DNA of 64,000 bases from Maribacter dokdonensis DSW-8 (GCF_001447995.1 NZ_LDPE01000001.1:868001-932000); one strand, 5' to 3'; positions 1 through 8,700 are shown, counted from the stretch's first letter. The notes: a model not told the origin generated them from the sequence alone. A program made the numbers and translations.

Positions 1-483
1 ACCAACACCGCATATGACCGTATAAGCACAGATGACCCTGAGCTCAGCTATACCATATCATTATCCCATGCATTTAGAAACCCAAAATGGAGTGTTTTTG
101 TAGAACACCAAGGCATTGATAGCGATCGGTACTCAGATGTATTGATACGTGGAGGTATTGCCCATTTATTAAAAGAAAACCTGCAGTTCGATTTTAATAT
201 GGGAGCTAGTCTAAAAAATACACCTACACGTATATTTTTTGGAATTGGCGGTTCTTACAGAATGGATTTCCATAAAGACAGTTTAAAACCAATTGAAGAT
301 CAAGAAGCGGATCAAAATGGTGGTGCCATTGACAAAAAAGCCATGAAAAAGAAAAAGAAGGATAAGAAAAATAAAGGTAGCGATGCAGAAGACGTAAACC
401 TTGGGCCTTCTAAAAAACAGCTCAAAAAACTTAAGAAAGCGGAAAAGAAGAAAAAGAAAGAAAGTAGCGAGATCGACTTTTAA
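1..483 (+). CDS. C-terminal part of an outer-membrane transporter-like protein (Phenol_MetA_deg type), partial
   Basis: The frame is open from base 1, so the 5' end lies outside the window; 160 codons are visible. The visible part alternates short amphipathic strands (for example around SYTISLSHAF, GIAHLLKENLQFDFNMG and IFFGIGGSYRMDF), the pattern of the last strands of an outer-membrane barrel of the MetA-pathway/transporter family common in Flavobacteriaceae. After the last strand comes a tail of about 55 residues that is very rich in lysine, with runs such as KKKKKDKK, and ends in Phe. The family call is inference from strand pattern and motif resemblance; the substrate is unknown. Seventy bases of hairpin-free spacer separate it from the next gene. 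Confidence 0.55.
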   Translation, partial: TNTAYDRISTDDPELSYTISLSHAFRNPKWSVFVEHQGIDSDRYSDVLIRGGIAHLLKENLQFDFNMGASLKNTPTRIFFGIGGSYRMDFHKDSLKPIEDQEADQNGGAIDKKAMKKKKKDKKNKGSDAEDVNLGPSKKQLKKLKKAEKKKKKESSEIDF

Positions 484-571
484 CACTACATTCTACTCTT
501 CAATATTTCATTACGCACCCCTTTATAATGTAGATTAATATCACTAATATTGGCACTTCTAAAGAAGTCCA

Positions 572-1693
572 ATGATTACGATACATGAAGCCAAATCAAA
601 GCAAGATTTAAAACGTTTTGTAACCTTTCCTTTTTCGTTATACAAAAACAACAAATATTGGGTACCCCCCATTATAAATGACGAACTTGAAAGTTTTGAT
701 AAAGAAAAAAATCCTGTTTTTAAAGATGCAGAGGCATGGTTCTTCCTTGCCATGGACGGTGATAAAATAGTTGGTCGTGTAGCCGCTATTGTCAATCACC
801 TAGAAGTTGACCAACAAAATGTAAAAAAAATGCGTTTTGGTTGGTTCGATTTTATAGATGATCAAAATGTATCTAAAGCACTTTTAGACAAAGTAGCAGA
901 AATTGGTAATCAGCACCAATTGGAATTTATGGAAGGTCCTGTAGGTTTTTCAAACTTAGATAAAGTTGGAGTACTTATAGAAGGGTTTGATCATATTGGC
1001 ACCATGATAACTTGGTATAACCATCCTTATTACAAAGACCATTATGAGAGTCTTGGCTTTGTAAAGGAAAAGGAATACATGGAAAATAAATTTCCTGCAG
1101 GTAATGCAGATCCAGCACTCTTTACTAAATTGAACGACCTAGTTAAAAGAAGGTACGGTCTTAAAGAGGTTAATTTCACAAAGACTAAAGAGGTTATGCC
1201 CTTAGCAGATGAAATGTTTGATCTATTTAATGAAACCTATGCCAACCTTTCTTCTTTTGTTCCCATAACAGAAATACAAAAGGCTTATTTCAAAAAGAAA
1301 TATATAAGCTTTATTAACCCAGAGTACATAAAATTCATTAAAGATAAAGAGGATAAACTCATCGCCTTTGCCATTGTAATGCCATCATTTTCAGAAGCAC
1401 TGCAGAAAGCTAAAGGTAAGTTGTTTCCGTTTGGATTATACCACTTATTGAAGGCCAAGAAAAACAGTAAGGATGTTATATTCTATTTAATAGGAATACG
1501 ACCAGAATACCAAAACAAAGGAGTTACTGCAGTAATTTTCAACGAGTACTACAAAACATTCAAAGAAAAAGGCATAGACATGTGCTACCGCACTCCAGAA
1601 TTAGAGGAGAACATTGCTATAAAGCAAATGTGGAAACATTTTGACCCGGTAATCTATAAACGAAGAAGAACATATAGAAAATCACTTTCTTAA
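572..1693 (+). CDS. GNAT-like N-acetyltransferase, YghO family
   Basis: A 373-residue cytoplasmic protein without a signal peptide. It resembles the YghO-type proteins, which contain a GNAT-like fold in two halves: an N-terminal half with the motif NKYWVPPIINDE near residue 30 and IVGRVAAIVNHLE near residue 70, and a C-terminal half with IGIRPEYQNKGVTAVIF near residue 310, which looks like the acetyl-CoA binding loop (motif A) of GNAT enzymes. The substrate is unknown. It is a single gene ending in a strong bidirectional hairpin shared with the convergent downstream gene. The ATG at 572 gives the usual family length. Confidence 0.7.
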   Translation: MITIHEAKSKQDLKRFVTFPFSLYKNNKYWVPPIINDELESFDKEKNPVFKDAEAWFFLAMDGDKIVGRVAAIVNHLEVDQQNVKKMRFGWFDFIDDQNVSKALLDKVAEIGNQHQLEFMEGPVGFSNLDKVGVLIEGFDHIGTMITWYNHPYYKDHYESLGFVKEKEYMENKFPAGNADPALFTKLNDLVKRRYGLKEVNFTKTKEVMPLADEMFDLFNETYANLSSFVPITEIQKAYFKKKYISFINPEYIKFIKDKEDKLIAFAIVMPSFSEALQKAKGKLFPFGLYHLLKAKKNSKDVIFYLIGIRPEYQNKGVTAVIFNEYYKTFKEKGIDMCYRTPELEENIAIKQMWKHFDPVIYKRRRTYRKSLS

Positions 1694-1699
1694 AACAAG

Positions 1700-1737
1700 A
1701 AAAAGGTCCGAAATCAAATTTGATTTCGGACCTTTTT
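1700..1737. terminator. Bidirectional intrinsic terminator
   Basis: A perfect inverted repeat of 19 bases per arm (A-rich flank, GGTCCGAAATCAAA / TTTGATTTCGGACC, T-rich flank). It lies between the convergent genes ending at 1693 (+) and 1756 (-) and has a T tract on both strands, so it can end both transcripts. Confidence 0.9.
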
Positions 1738-1755
1738 ATATACGACTGTTGTAGA

Positions 1756-3015
1756 TTATTCTCCCATTGCAGCGGCAACTGCAGCAGATAATCTTTTATA
1801 TGTACCATTCTGCAAGCGCTCTCTAATAGAAGAGAAAGCTTCCAATGTTTCTTCAACATCTTGTAAGGTGTGGGTAGCGGTAGGTATTAAACGTAAAAGT
1901 ATAAGACCTTTAGGTATTACCGGATACACAACAATAGAACAGAAAATACCATGATTTTCACGTAAATCCTTCACTAAAGCCATTGCCTCTGGAATACTAC
2001 CATTTAGATAAACAGGAGTAACACAACTAGTAGTTGTACCAATATCAAACCCTTTTTCTTTTAACCCGTTTTGTAACGCATTCACGTTTTCCCAAAGTTT
2101 AGCTTTCAGCTCTGGTTGGGTACGCAACATTTCTAAACGTTTTAGTGCTCCTTTCACATAAACCATTGGTAATGATTTAGCGAACATTTGCGAACGTAGG
2201 TTATATTTTAAATAATCGATAATTTCTTGATCGGCAGCAACAAATGCACCAATACTTGCCATTGACTTGGCAAAAGTGGCAAGATAAACATCAATACCGT
2301 CTTGCACACCTTGCTCTTGACCTGCACCTGCACCGGTTTCACCTAAAGTACCAAAGCCATGTGCATCATCTACCAATAACCTAAACTTGAATTTTTCTTT
2401 TAAGGCTACGATTTCCTTTAAGATACCTTGCTCACCACGCATACCAAAAACGCCTTCAGATATAACCAAGATACCTCCACCGGTTTGTTCGGCCAATTTG
2501 GTTGCACGTTCTAAATTCTTTTCAAGGCTCTCCGCATTATTGTGAACAAAGGTAAAACGCTTACCCATGTGTAAACGTACACCGTCAATTATACAAGCAT
2601 GACAATCAACGTCATAAACTATAATATCATCTTTTGTAACAAGGGCGTCTATTACAGACATAAAACCTTGATACCCGAAATTCAGCAAGTAAGAAGCTTC
2701 CTTTTGAACGAAAGCAGCACATTCTTGCTCCAATTGCTCATGAAACTCTGTATGACCACTCATCATTCTTGCACCCATTGGGTATGCAGAACCATATTCA
2801 GCTGCAGCCTGACCATCAACCTTCTTAATCTCCGGAAGATTCGCTAAGCCTAAATAATCATTGATACTCCAGGTAATAACATCTTTACCTTGAAATTTCA
2901 TTCTATTAGAAATAGGACCTTCCAATTTAGGGAAAACAAAGTATCCCTCTGCTTGTGAAGCCCATTTACCTAAAGGGCCTTTATTAGCTAAAATTCTATC
3001 AAATAAGTCTTTCAT
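1756..3015 (-). CDS. Alpha-oxoamine synthase family PLP enzyme; probable cysteate fatty acyltransferase (sulfonolipid/capnine synthesis)
   Basis: A 419-residue PLP enzyme of the alpha-oxoamine synthase family (BioF, Kbl, serine palmitoyltransferase). Visible marks are the conserved His in DCHACIID (about residue 139), DDAHGFG (about 216-222) and the Schiff-base lysine in ATFAKSM (about K250). The N-terminal extension (residues 1-45) and the absence of any biotin or threonine-catabolic neighbour argue against BioF or Kbl. In Flavobacterium a homologous enzyme condenses cysteate with an acyl thioester to start capnine (sulfonolipid) synthesis, and that lipid supports gliding. The next gene upstream on the same strand is a cysteine-synthase-like enzyme that could make cysteate. 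Serine palmitoyltransferase is the main alternative. A hairpin and a promoter-like box separate the two genes, so they are probably transcribed separately. Confidence 0.7.
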   Translation of the reverse strand: MKDLFDRILANKGPLGKWASQAEGYFVFPKLEGPISNRMKFQGKDVITWSINDYLGLANLPEIKKVDGQAAAEYGSAYPMGARMMSGHTEFHEQLEQECAAFVQKEASYLLNFGYQGFMSVIDALVTKDDIIVYDVDCHACIIDGVRLHMGKRFTFVHNNAESLEKNLERATKLAEQTGGGILVISEGVFGMRGEQGILKEIVALKEKFKFRLLVDDAHGFGTLGETGAGAGQEQGVQDGIDVYLATFAKSMASIGAFVAADQEIIDYLKYNLRSQMFAKSLPMVYVKGALKRLEMLRTQPELKAKLWENVNALQNGLKEKGFDIGTTTSCVTPVYLNGSIPEAMALVKDLRENHGIFCSIVVYPVIPKGLILLRLIPTATHTLQDVEETLEAFSSIRERLQNGTYKRLSAAVAAAMGE

Positions 3016-3036
3016 TGTTTAATTTGGATCTGTCTG

Positions 3037-3044
3037 CAAAAGTA
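3037..3044 (-). promoter_or_regulatory. Putative -7 box (TACTTTTG)
   Basis: On the minus strand this reads TACTTTTG, matching the Bacteroidota sigma factor -7 consensus TAnnTTTG, 21 bases upstream of the start at 3015. No TTG at the usual -33 distance is seen. It supports an independent promoter for the acyltransferase-like gene. Confidence 0.4.
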
Positions 3045-3083
3045 AAAAATTTTGATAAAGATTCATAAATTATTTACTACGCA

Positions 3084-3110
3084 AAAAAGTGGGCTATAGA
3101 CCCACTTTTT
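3084..3110 (-). terminator. Intrinsic terminator after the cysteate synthase-like gene
   Basis: Stem AAAAAGTGGG / CCCACTTTTT with a seven-base loop, followed by a T run on the minus strand, 26 bases after the stop codon at 3136. It separates the two PLP genes transcriptionally. Confidence 0.8.
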
Positions 3111-3135
3111 TATAAAATTATATCTATTTATTTTT

Positions 3136-4176
3136 TTACTTAACGTATTGTATTTCTTGCGTCTCCTCTACGGTATTCGTATTCAAGAAACCTTGATCTT
3201 CCATCCACTGATCACTATAAATTTTGCTCATGTATCTAGAACCATGATCAGGAAATATACAAACAACATTACTATTCTTGTCAAATGTATTTAATTCGTC
3301 CAATTGCTTAATGGCCTGCATTACCGCCCCACTGGTATACCCAACAAAAATACCTTCTGTTCTTGATATTTCTCTAGCAGTGTGCGCACTTTCTGCATCC
3401 GTAACCTTTACAAATTCATCAATAGTACTAAAATCAGTAGCACCAGGAATTAAATTTTTACCTAGACCTTCTATTCTATAAGGATAGATTTCATTGGTAT
3501 CCAATTCTCCTGTTTCATGATACTTTTTTAATACCGATCCATAAGCATCAACACCAATAACTTTAATATTGGGGTTTTGCTCCTTTAAAAAACGAGCCGT
3601 TCCTGATATTGTACCACCTGTACCACTACATGCGATCAAGTGCGTAATTTGCCCACCTGTTTGCTCCCAGATCTCTGGACCTGTAGATTTATAATGGGCT
3701 TCCATATTCAGTTGATTGAAATACTGATTGATGTATATAGAACCTTTTGTTTCTTTATGCAACCTTTTAGCAACTTCATAATATGACCTTGGATCATCTG
3801 CACTTACATGTGCGGGACAAACATATACCTTGGCACCCATAGAGCGCAACATATCTATCTTGTCCGGTGATGACTTGGAACTAACCGCTAGTATACAGTC
3901 ATATCCTTTAATGATACTTGCCATTGCAATACTAAAGCCAGTGTTTCCTGAAGTTGTTTCTATTACAGTACTACCTTCGGTTAGAATACCTGCCTTTTCA
4001 GCCTGCTCTATAATATGAATCGCAATTCTATCCTTAGAAGAGTGACCCGGATTAAAAGCTTCTACCTTTGCGTAAAAGTTACCGGTAAGATTTTCTGCAA
4101 TTCTATTTAACTTAACTAAAGGTGTATTACCTACTAGTTCTAAAATATTGTTGTAAGCCCTGATCTCATTTTTCAT
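3136..4176 (-). CDS. Cysteine synthase/CBS-family PLP enzyme; probable cysteate synthase
   Basis: A 346-residue fold-type II PLP enzyme of the cysteine synthase / cystathionine beta-synthase family. Visible features are the PLP lysine in [10 protein letters not shown] (about K48), the substrate loop TSGNTGF (about 73-79) and the phosphate-binding glycine loop [16 protein letters not shown] resembles CBS and O-phosphoserine-dependent enzymes more than CysK. Next to an alpha-oxoamine synthase in a gliding-type bacterium, the best guess is cysteate synthase, which uses sulfite and O-phosphoserine or a related serine derivative to make the head group of sulfonolipids. A housekeeping cysteine synthase is the alternative. 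A promoter box and tandem palindromes lie just upstream. Confidence 0.65.
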   Translation of the reverse strand: MKNEIRAYNNILELVGNTPLVKLNRIAENLTGNFYAKVEAFNPGHSSKDRIAIHIIEQAEKAGILTEGSTVIETTSGNTGFSIAMASIIKGYDCILAVSSKSSPDKIDMLRSMGAKVYVCPAHVSADDPRSYYEVAKRLHKETKGSIYINQYFNQLNMEAHYKSTGPEIWEQTGGQITHLIACSGTGGTISGTARFLKEQNPNIKVIGVDAYGSVLKKYHETGELDTNEIYPYRIEGLGKNLIPGATDFSTIDEFVKVTDAESAHTAREISRTEGIFVGYTSGAVMQAIKQLDELNTFDKNSNVVCIFPDHGSRYMSKIYSDQWMEDQGFLNTNTVEETQEIQYVK

Positions 4177-4212
4177 AAGGGGGATATCAATGTTTAGTTA
4201 TTTTATAAAAAA

Positions 4213-4243
4213 GAAATTTCTTGAAATTTCTGACGCAAAGCTA
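4213..4243 (-). promoter_or_regulatory. Promoter box TAGCTTTG with two tandem GAAATTTC palindromes
   Basis: On the minus strand TAGCTTTG (4243-4236) is a perfect TAnnTTTG -7 box for the gene starting at 4176. Immediately downstream, where transcription would start, lie two identical 8-base palindromes GAAATTTC (4213-4220 and 4223-4230) whose starts are exactly 10 bases apart. This looks like an operator overlapping the start site. The regulator is unknown. Confidence 0.45.
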
Positions 4244-4257
4244 CCATTTTTTTTCCA

Positions 4258-6315
4258 CTATGTGATTTTCCCTTCCAAATCAAGAAGAAATGCATATTCT
4301 TTGGCAACTTCTCTTAACGACTCAAATCTACCAGAAGCACCACCATGACCAGCATCCATGTTAGTATTTAATAGTAGTTGATTATCATCTTTCTTCAACT
4401 CCCTTAACTTGGCAACCCATTTGGCCGGCTCAAAATACTGCACTTGAGAATCGTGCAGACCAGTAGTGACCAACATGTTAGGATACTTTTGAGCCACCAC
4501 GTTATCATAAGGGGAATAGGATTTCATATAATCATAAAATACCTTTTCATTTGGATTACCCCATTCATCATACTCACCTGTGGTTAGCGGAATAGAATCA
4601 TCTAACATTGTTGTTACCACATCTACAAACGGTACAGCAGCAATAACACCATTATAAATGTCAGGTTGCATATTTATAATTGCCCCCATTAATAAACCAC
4701 CGGCAGAACCGCCCATTGCATATAAATGCTTTGCACTGGTCATTTTTTGTTCGATTAAAAATTTTGAACAATCAATAAAATCAGTAAAAGTGTTTTTCTT
4801 CTGCAATAATTTACCGGTCTCATACCATCTTCTACCAAGGTACTCCCCGCCCCTAATATGAGCTATTACAAATACAAAACCACGGTCTAACAAACTTAAT
4901 CTTACCGTAGAAAAGTAAGGATCAATTGTAGAACCATAAGAACCATATGCGTATTGCAAAATAGGTGTATCCTCATTTAAAACAGTATCCTTTCTATGAA
5001 CAACGGACATAGGTATTTTCTCCCCATCTCTAGCCGTTGCCCATAAACGAACTTCTCTATAATTTTCTTTTTCAAAAGTTCCTCCTAAAACGGATTGTTC
5101 CTTTTTCACCTCCTTTTCCTTAGTTCGCATGTTAAAATCTATCACAGAACTAGGTGTAGACATGGAATTATAAGAATACCTGAGTATTTCGGTATCAAAA
5201 TCAGGATTGTTACCTACATATGCCGTGTATGTTTCACTTTCAAATGGTAAATAATACTCATTTGTACCATCCCACCTAACAATTCTAATTTTGTTCAGTC
5301 CGTTTTCACGCTCAGAGAGTACATAGTATTCTTTAAAAATATCTACGTCTTCTAAAAGAACCTCTGCTCGATGAGGAATAAACTCTTGCCAATGTCCTGA
5401 AGACGTTTGGTTTTCAGAAGTACGCATTAATTTAAAATTCTCCGCCTTATCTTTATTGGTAAGAATGTAAAAGCTATCCTCATAATGAAAAATAGTATAC
5501 TCCAAACCTCTTTCCCTTGGTGAAAACACTTTAAAATCACCATCAGGAGTATCTGTAGAGAGAATTTGAAATTCAGACGTTAAAGTACTAAAAGAACCTA
5601 TAACCAAATATTTCTTCGATTTGGTTCGGTATATGAATGTACTGAACGTATCATCTTGCTCATGAAAAACCAAAACATCTTCGGAGGTAGGCGTTCCTAG
5701 CTTATGCTTATAAATCTTATCCGACCGAAGTGTTACCGGGTCTTTTCGGGTATAAAACAAAGTTTCATTGTCATTTGCCCATACACCACCACCTGTTGTA
5801 TTTTCAATTTTATCTTCTAAAACCTCACCAGTTTCCAAGTTTTTGACCTGTAAGGTATATTGTCTTCTAGACACAGTATCTACACCAAACGCAGCCAATT
5901 TATTATTTGGGCTGACAGCAATACCTCCAAGATTAAAGTAATCATGTCCCCTGGCCATTTCATTACCGTTGAACATAATTTCTTCATTGGCACTTAAATC
6001 GTTCTTAAATCTTGAGTACAATGGATATTCACCACCTATTATGTAGCGAGTACTGTACCAATAATCATTTAATTTATAGGGAACAGAAGAATCATCTTCC
6101 TTAATTCTACCTTTCATTTCTTGAAACAAATGTTCTTGAAAATCTTTGGTATGCGCAGTTACCGCATCATAATATGCATTCTCTGCTTCTAGATAAGTAA
6201 TAACTTCTTTGTTTTCCTTATCATTTAACCAATAATAATTATCTACCCTTACATCATCATGAATAATTAATTCTTTAGGAACTTTTTGCGCCTGCGGCGG
6301 ATGTTTAATATTCAT
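4258..6315 (-). CDS. ptrB: S9A family prolyl oligopeptidase (oligopeptidase B-like)
   Basis: A 685-residue serine peptidase of the prolyl oligopeptidase family, the usual length for oligopeptidase B. The N-terminal beta-propeller (about residues 70-410) is followed by an alpha/beta-hydrolase domain with the nucleophile elbow GGSAGG (about residue 545) and the catalytic His in DAGHGG near residue 660. PILQYAYGSYG and HIRGGEYLGRRWYE are typical of the S9A group. There is no signal peptide, which fits cytosolic cleavage of short peptides, probably after basic residues. The gene is divergent from ybaB, and both have TAnnTTTG boxes in the 127-base spacer. Confidence 0.88.
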   Translation of the reverse strand: MNIKHPPQAQKVPKELIIHDDVRVDNYYWLNDKENKEVITYLEAENAYYDAVTAHTKDFQEHLFQEMKGRIKEDDSSVPYKLNDYWYSTRYIIGGEYPLYSRFKNDLSANEEIMFNGNEMARGHDYFNLGGIAVSPNNKLAAFGVDTVSRRQYTLQVKNLETGEVLEDKIENTTGGGVWANDNETLFYTRKDPVTLRSDKIYKHKLGTPTSEDVLVFHEQDDTFSTFIYRTKSKKYLVIGSFSTLTSEFQILSTDTPDGDFKVFSPRERGLEYTIFHYEDSFYILTNKDKAENFKLMRTSENQTSSGHWQEFIPHRAEVLLEDVDIFKEYYVLSERENGLNKIRIVRWDGTNEYYLPFESETYTAYVGNNPDFDTEILRYSYNSMSTPSSVIDFNMRTKEKEVKKEQSVLGGTFEKENYREVRLWATARDGEKIPMSVVHRKDTVLNEDTPILQYAYGSYGSTIDPYFSTVRLSLLDRGFVFVIAHIRGGEYLGRRWYETGKLLQKKNTFTDFIDCSKFLIEQKMTSAKHLYAMGGSAGGLLMGAIINMQPDIYNGVIAAVPFVDVVTTMLDDSIPLTTGEYDEWGNPNEKVFYDYMKSYSPYDNVVAQKYPNMLVTTGLHDSQVQYFEPAKWVAKLRELKKDDNQLLLNTNMDAGHGGASGRFESLREVAKEYAFLLDLEGKIT

Positions 6316-6341
6316 ACCTACTACATTATAAAATAAGACGG

Positions 6342-6349
6342 CAAAAATA
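6342..6349 (-). promoter_or_regulatory. Putative -7 box for oligopeptidase gene (TATTTTTG)
   Basis: Minus-strand TATTTTTG fits TAnnTTTG, 26 bases upstream of the start at 6315. No convincing -33 TTG was found. Confidence 0.4.
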
Positions 6350-6409
6350 AGACTAATTCGTAGACCCCCGTTTTATTATACGCAAAAACTGAAATGCACC
6401 TATTTTTAG

Positions 6410-6417
6410 TATTTTTG
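6410..6417 (+). promoter_or_regulatory. Putative -7 box for ybaB (TATTTTTG)
   Basis: TATTTTTG fits TAnnTTTG and lies 25 bases before the ATG at 6443. No clear -33 TTG at the expected distance. Confidence 0.4.
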
Positions 6418-6442
6418 ACATCTAAAATTAAAAACACAAACT

Positions 6443-6769
6443 ATGTTCGGAGATATGATGGGTATGATGGGAAAACTCAAAGAAACCCAAAAAAAAGTTG
6501 AAGAGACCAAAAAAAGATTGAATACGGTTACCCTTGAAGAAAAGTCAAGTGATAGCTTGGTTTCGGTTACCATAACCGCAAATAGAGAAGTTAAGTCCAT
6601 AGTAATAGATGACAGTCTTTTACAGGACAAAGAGCAATTAGAAGATTATTTGATACTAACATTGAACAAGGCCATACAAAACGCTACTAACGTAAATGAA
6701 ACTGAATTAGCTGCTGTTGCTAAAGACGGTATGCCCAATATTCCTGGTATGGATTCGTTATTTAAGTAA
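6443..6769 (+). CDS. ybaB: YbaB/EbfC family nucleoid-associated protein
   Basis: A 108-residue protein of the YbaB/EbfC DNA-binding family. It starts with the short Met/Gly-rich segment [12 protein letters not shown], continues into a helix rich in Lys and Glu, then has the two-stranded segment [16 protein letters not shown] (residues about 46-61) and a second long helix ending in GMPNIPGM, all typical of the family. These proteins form dimers that bind DNA and bend it. It is not next to dnaX or recR here but sits before a thioredoxin-like gene. Confidence 0.85.
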   Translation: MFGDMMGMMGKLKETQKKVEETKKRLNTVTLEEKSSDSLVSVTITANREVKSIVIDDSLLQDKEQLEDYLILTLNKAIQNATNVNETELAAVAKDGMPNIPGMDSLFK

Positions 6770-6812
6770 GATTGGCAGGTTTTTTGCAATTGACATTATA
6801 AAATATAAATTC

Positions 6813-7265
6813 ATGAAGTATCTTTTTTTATTATTAATGATTCCGTTTTTGGCCACCGCCCAAATGGATATTAAAAATGCAAATGATTCTAAATGGCTTA
6901 CTAATTATGATACCGCTATTTCAAAAGCCAAAAAGCAGAAAAAAAATGTACTCGTTTATTTCACGGGTAGCGATTGGTGCCCTCCATGCAAAATGTTGAA
7001 AACCGATTTGTTCGACACCGTTGAGTTTCAAGAACTGTCAAGCAACTATATTCTGCTCTATATTGATGTTCCAAGAAATAAGGATTTGTTAACTGAAAAA
7101 CAATTGGCGCACAACAAAGAGCTACTTACAAAACTCAACAAAAAGAAGGTATTTCCATTATTTAAAGTAATAGATTACAAAGGAAAAGAATTAGACGCTC
7201 TTTCTGGTTATAGCATGAACGGCGTAGTTGATTCTCATCTTAAACTTTTAGAAAAGAATAAGTAA
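6813..7265 (+). CDS. Secreted thioredoxin-family protein
   Basis: A 150-residue protein. I chose the ATG at 6813 because it gives a clean signal peptide (MKYLFLLLMIPFLATAQ); a longer frame back to 6717 would overlap ybaB. After the signal peptide comes a thioredoxin fold with the redox motif SDWCPPCK near residue 53 and a cis-Pro-like VFPLFKVI near residue 120. It belongs to the DUF953/Thioredoxin_7-like small periplasmic thioredoxins. The role is probably thiol-disulfide exchange in the cell envelope; the partner is unknown. It ends in a strong terminator. Confidence 0.82.
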   Translation: MKYLFLLLMIPFLATAQMDIKNANDSKWLTNYDTAISKAKKQKKNVLVYFTGSDWCPPCKMLKTDLFDTVEFQELSSNYILLYIDVPRNKDLLTEKQLAHNKELLTKLNKKKVFPLFKVIDYKGKELDALSGYSMNGVVDSHLKLLEKNK

Positions 7266-7283
7266 GATAAATTTTATTTCATA

Positions 7284-7317
7284 AAAAATGGCTCATGTAA
7301 ATACATGAGCCATTTTT
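7284..7317 (+). terminator. Intrinsic terminator after the thioredoxin-like gene
   Basis: Perfect 15-base arms AAAAATGGCTCATGT / ACATGAGCCATTTTT with a four-base loop, 18 bases after the stop codon. Confidence 0.9.
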
Positions 7318-7548
7318 GTTATACATCAATTCCAAGCAATAACATTTAAAACAATTAACCTATTTCAATATGAAAGATGTATACCCTAAATAGATATATA
7401 CCATTAAACTTCATAATTACCATGCGATTGGCAAGTATATAGAGACTACCAAACCTCAACTACAATAATTTCTTACATCTAGCTTACAAACAGCTTAGCA
7501 CCTTTTGAAACAATTAGGTTACTATTATAACCTAAGTTAAAAGCATAA
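7318..7548. other. Intergenic region without a recognisable gene
   Basis: About 230 bases between two terminators of convergent genes. I see no open frame with coding character on either strand and no tRNA. The only structure is a perfect 8-base hairpin TTAGGTTA / TAACCTAA at 7514-7535. The stretch is A/T-rich and appears to be spacer. Confidence 0.6.
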
Positions 7549-7576
7549 AAAAGGGCTTACTAGTGTAAGCCCTTTT
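7549..7576 (-). terminator. Intrinsic terminator after the OmpA-family gene
   Basis: Arms AAAAGGGCTTAC / GTAAGCCCTTTT with a four-base loop, 24 bases past the stop codon at 7600 on the minus strand. Confidence 0.85.
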
Positions 7577-7599
7577 CAATCAAAAAAACAACCTATTCA

Positions 7600-8700
7600 T
7601 TAATTATTAATCAATCTAAATTGAGTTCTTCTGTTCACTGCATGCTCTCTAGCCGTACAAGAAACGCCATCACTACATCTGTTCAACAATCTTGTTTCAC
7701 CGTAACCGTTAGCTACTAAAAGACTTGAATTAACACCTTTCGTAATTAAGTAATCAGCTACTGCTTTCGCTCTTCTTTCAGATAAGTCTTGGTTAGACAC
7801 TGAACTACCTTGTGAATCTGTATGAGAAGCTAATTCAACCTTAACACCTGGGTTTTGAGCTAATACTGGTAATAATCTATTATCGATAATACTCTTAGCC
7901 TCTGAAGTCAATGTAGCACTACCAGAGTTCCAGTTAATAGGTAATGCTTGGTACTCAACTAAAGCACACTCCACTTCTTTCCAAGTTGTTAAACCACCTT
8001 TTTCCTTTAATACCTCTTTGGTAATCGTTGTAGTTTTAGCCGGAATAATCTCTTCTACCGTGTACGCATCTTTATCCAATACCGTTTTTGTAATTTCCTT
8101 ATAAACTGCAGGAATAATTTTTTCAACCACGGTAGCAGGTGAGATCAAAACTTCTTTTGTGTAAGATCCATTTTTAGAACCTAATGGAGAACTCGTTGTA
8201 GAAGCATCATTAGCCAATACCTGCGTAGAAACTGTTTCAAATTGTGCAGGGTATCCTTTGTAACACCAGTATCTACAATCATCTGGATTACCAGATTCAC
8301 AATCAGGTGCCGCTACGCCCAACTCCCACTGTGCATATGCAGGCTTGATCTCTATAGTTTGTGTACTGGGAGAAAAAGAAGCAGGGATCACCTGTAAAGA
8401 ATTTCCACCTCCTTTAGATACATAGGTTACTGTTTCTGTTCCCCACTTAGCAGGAACAACAGTAAGCACTTTTTCTTCTTCTCTCACCAATACACGTTCT
8501 GTTATTGTTTTAAATGTAGCAGGAATCGTTTTTAAAATTTTGTACGAAGGGTTGGTTGTAACCGTAGTCGTTTCATTTACATACACATCTGGTGTGGTAC
8601 AACGTACATAGCATTTACCTGGTTCTGGATTTGACGGCAAGTCTTGTGCAATTGCAAACGAAGCAGAAAATGCCACTGCTAGAAATAATACTTTTTTCAT
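7600..8700 (-). CDS. OmpA-family protein with repeated Pro-Ala module
   Basis: A 366-residue exported protein. Residues 1-18 are a signal peptide ending FAIAQ. The C-terminal third (about 250-366) is an OmpA_C peptidoglycan-binding domain with the hallmark ELASHTDSQG, followed by LSERRAKAVADYL and RRTQFR. The middle (about 45-245) holds eight copies of a [IVG]xPA[x]2-type motif (TIPATF, VVPAKW, VIPASF, IKPAYA, GYPAQF, ISPATV, IIPAVY, IIPAKT) spaced by Thr/Val-rich strands, and a Cys-containing insert near residues 133-150. It probably links the outer membrane to peptidoglycan; the role of the repeats is unknown. It has its own terminator. Confidence 0.82.
   Translation of the reverse strand: MKKVLFLAVAFSASFAIAQDLPSNPEPGKCYVRCTTPDVYVNETTTVTTNPSYKILKTIPATFKTITERVLVREEEKVLTVVPAKWGTETVTYVSKGGGNSLQVIPASFSPSTQTIEIKPAYAQWELGVAAPDCESGNPDDCRYWCYKGYPAQFETVSTQVLANDASTTSSPLGSKNGSYTKEVLISPATVVEKIIPAVYKEITKTVLDKDAYTVEEIIPAKTTTITKEVLKEKGGLTTWKEVECALVEYQALPINWNSGSATLTSEAKSIIDNRLLPVLAQNPGVKVELASHTDSQGSSVSNQDLSERRAKAVADYLITKGVNSSLLVANGYGETRLLNRCSDGVSCTAREHAVNRRTQFRLINN

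Noticed and set aside
1756..3015. Biotin (bioF) or threonine catabolism (kbl) enzyme
   Set aside because: The N-terminal extension and absence of bio or tdh genes favour an acyl-amino-acid synthase; the neighbouring CBS-like enzyme fits cysteate supply.
7318..7548. Non-coding RNA in the gap after the thioredoxin-like gene
   Set aside because: Only one short hairpin is present, without promoter or terminator of its own; no support beyond A/T-rich spacer.
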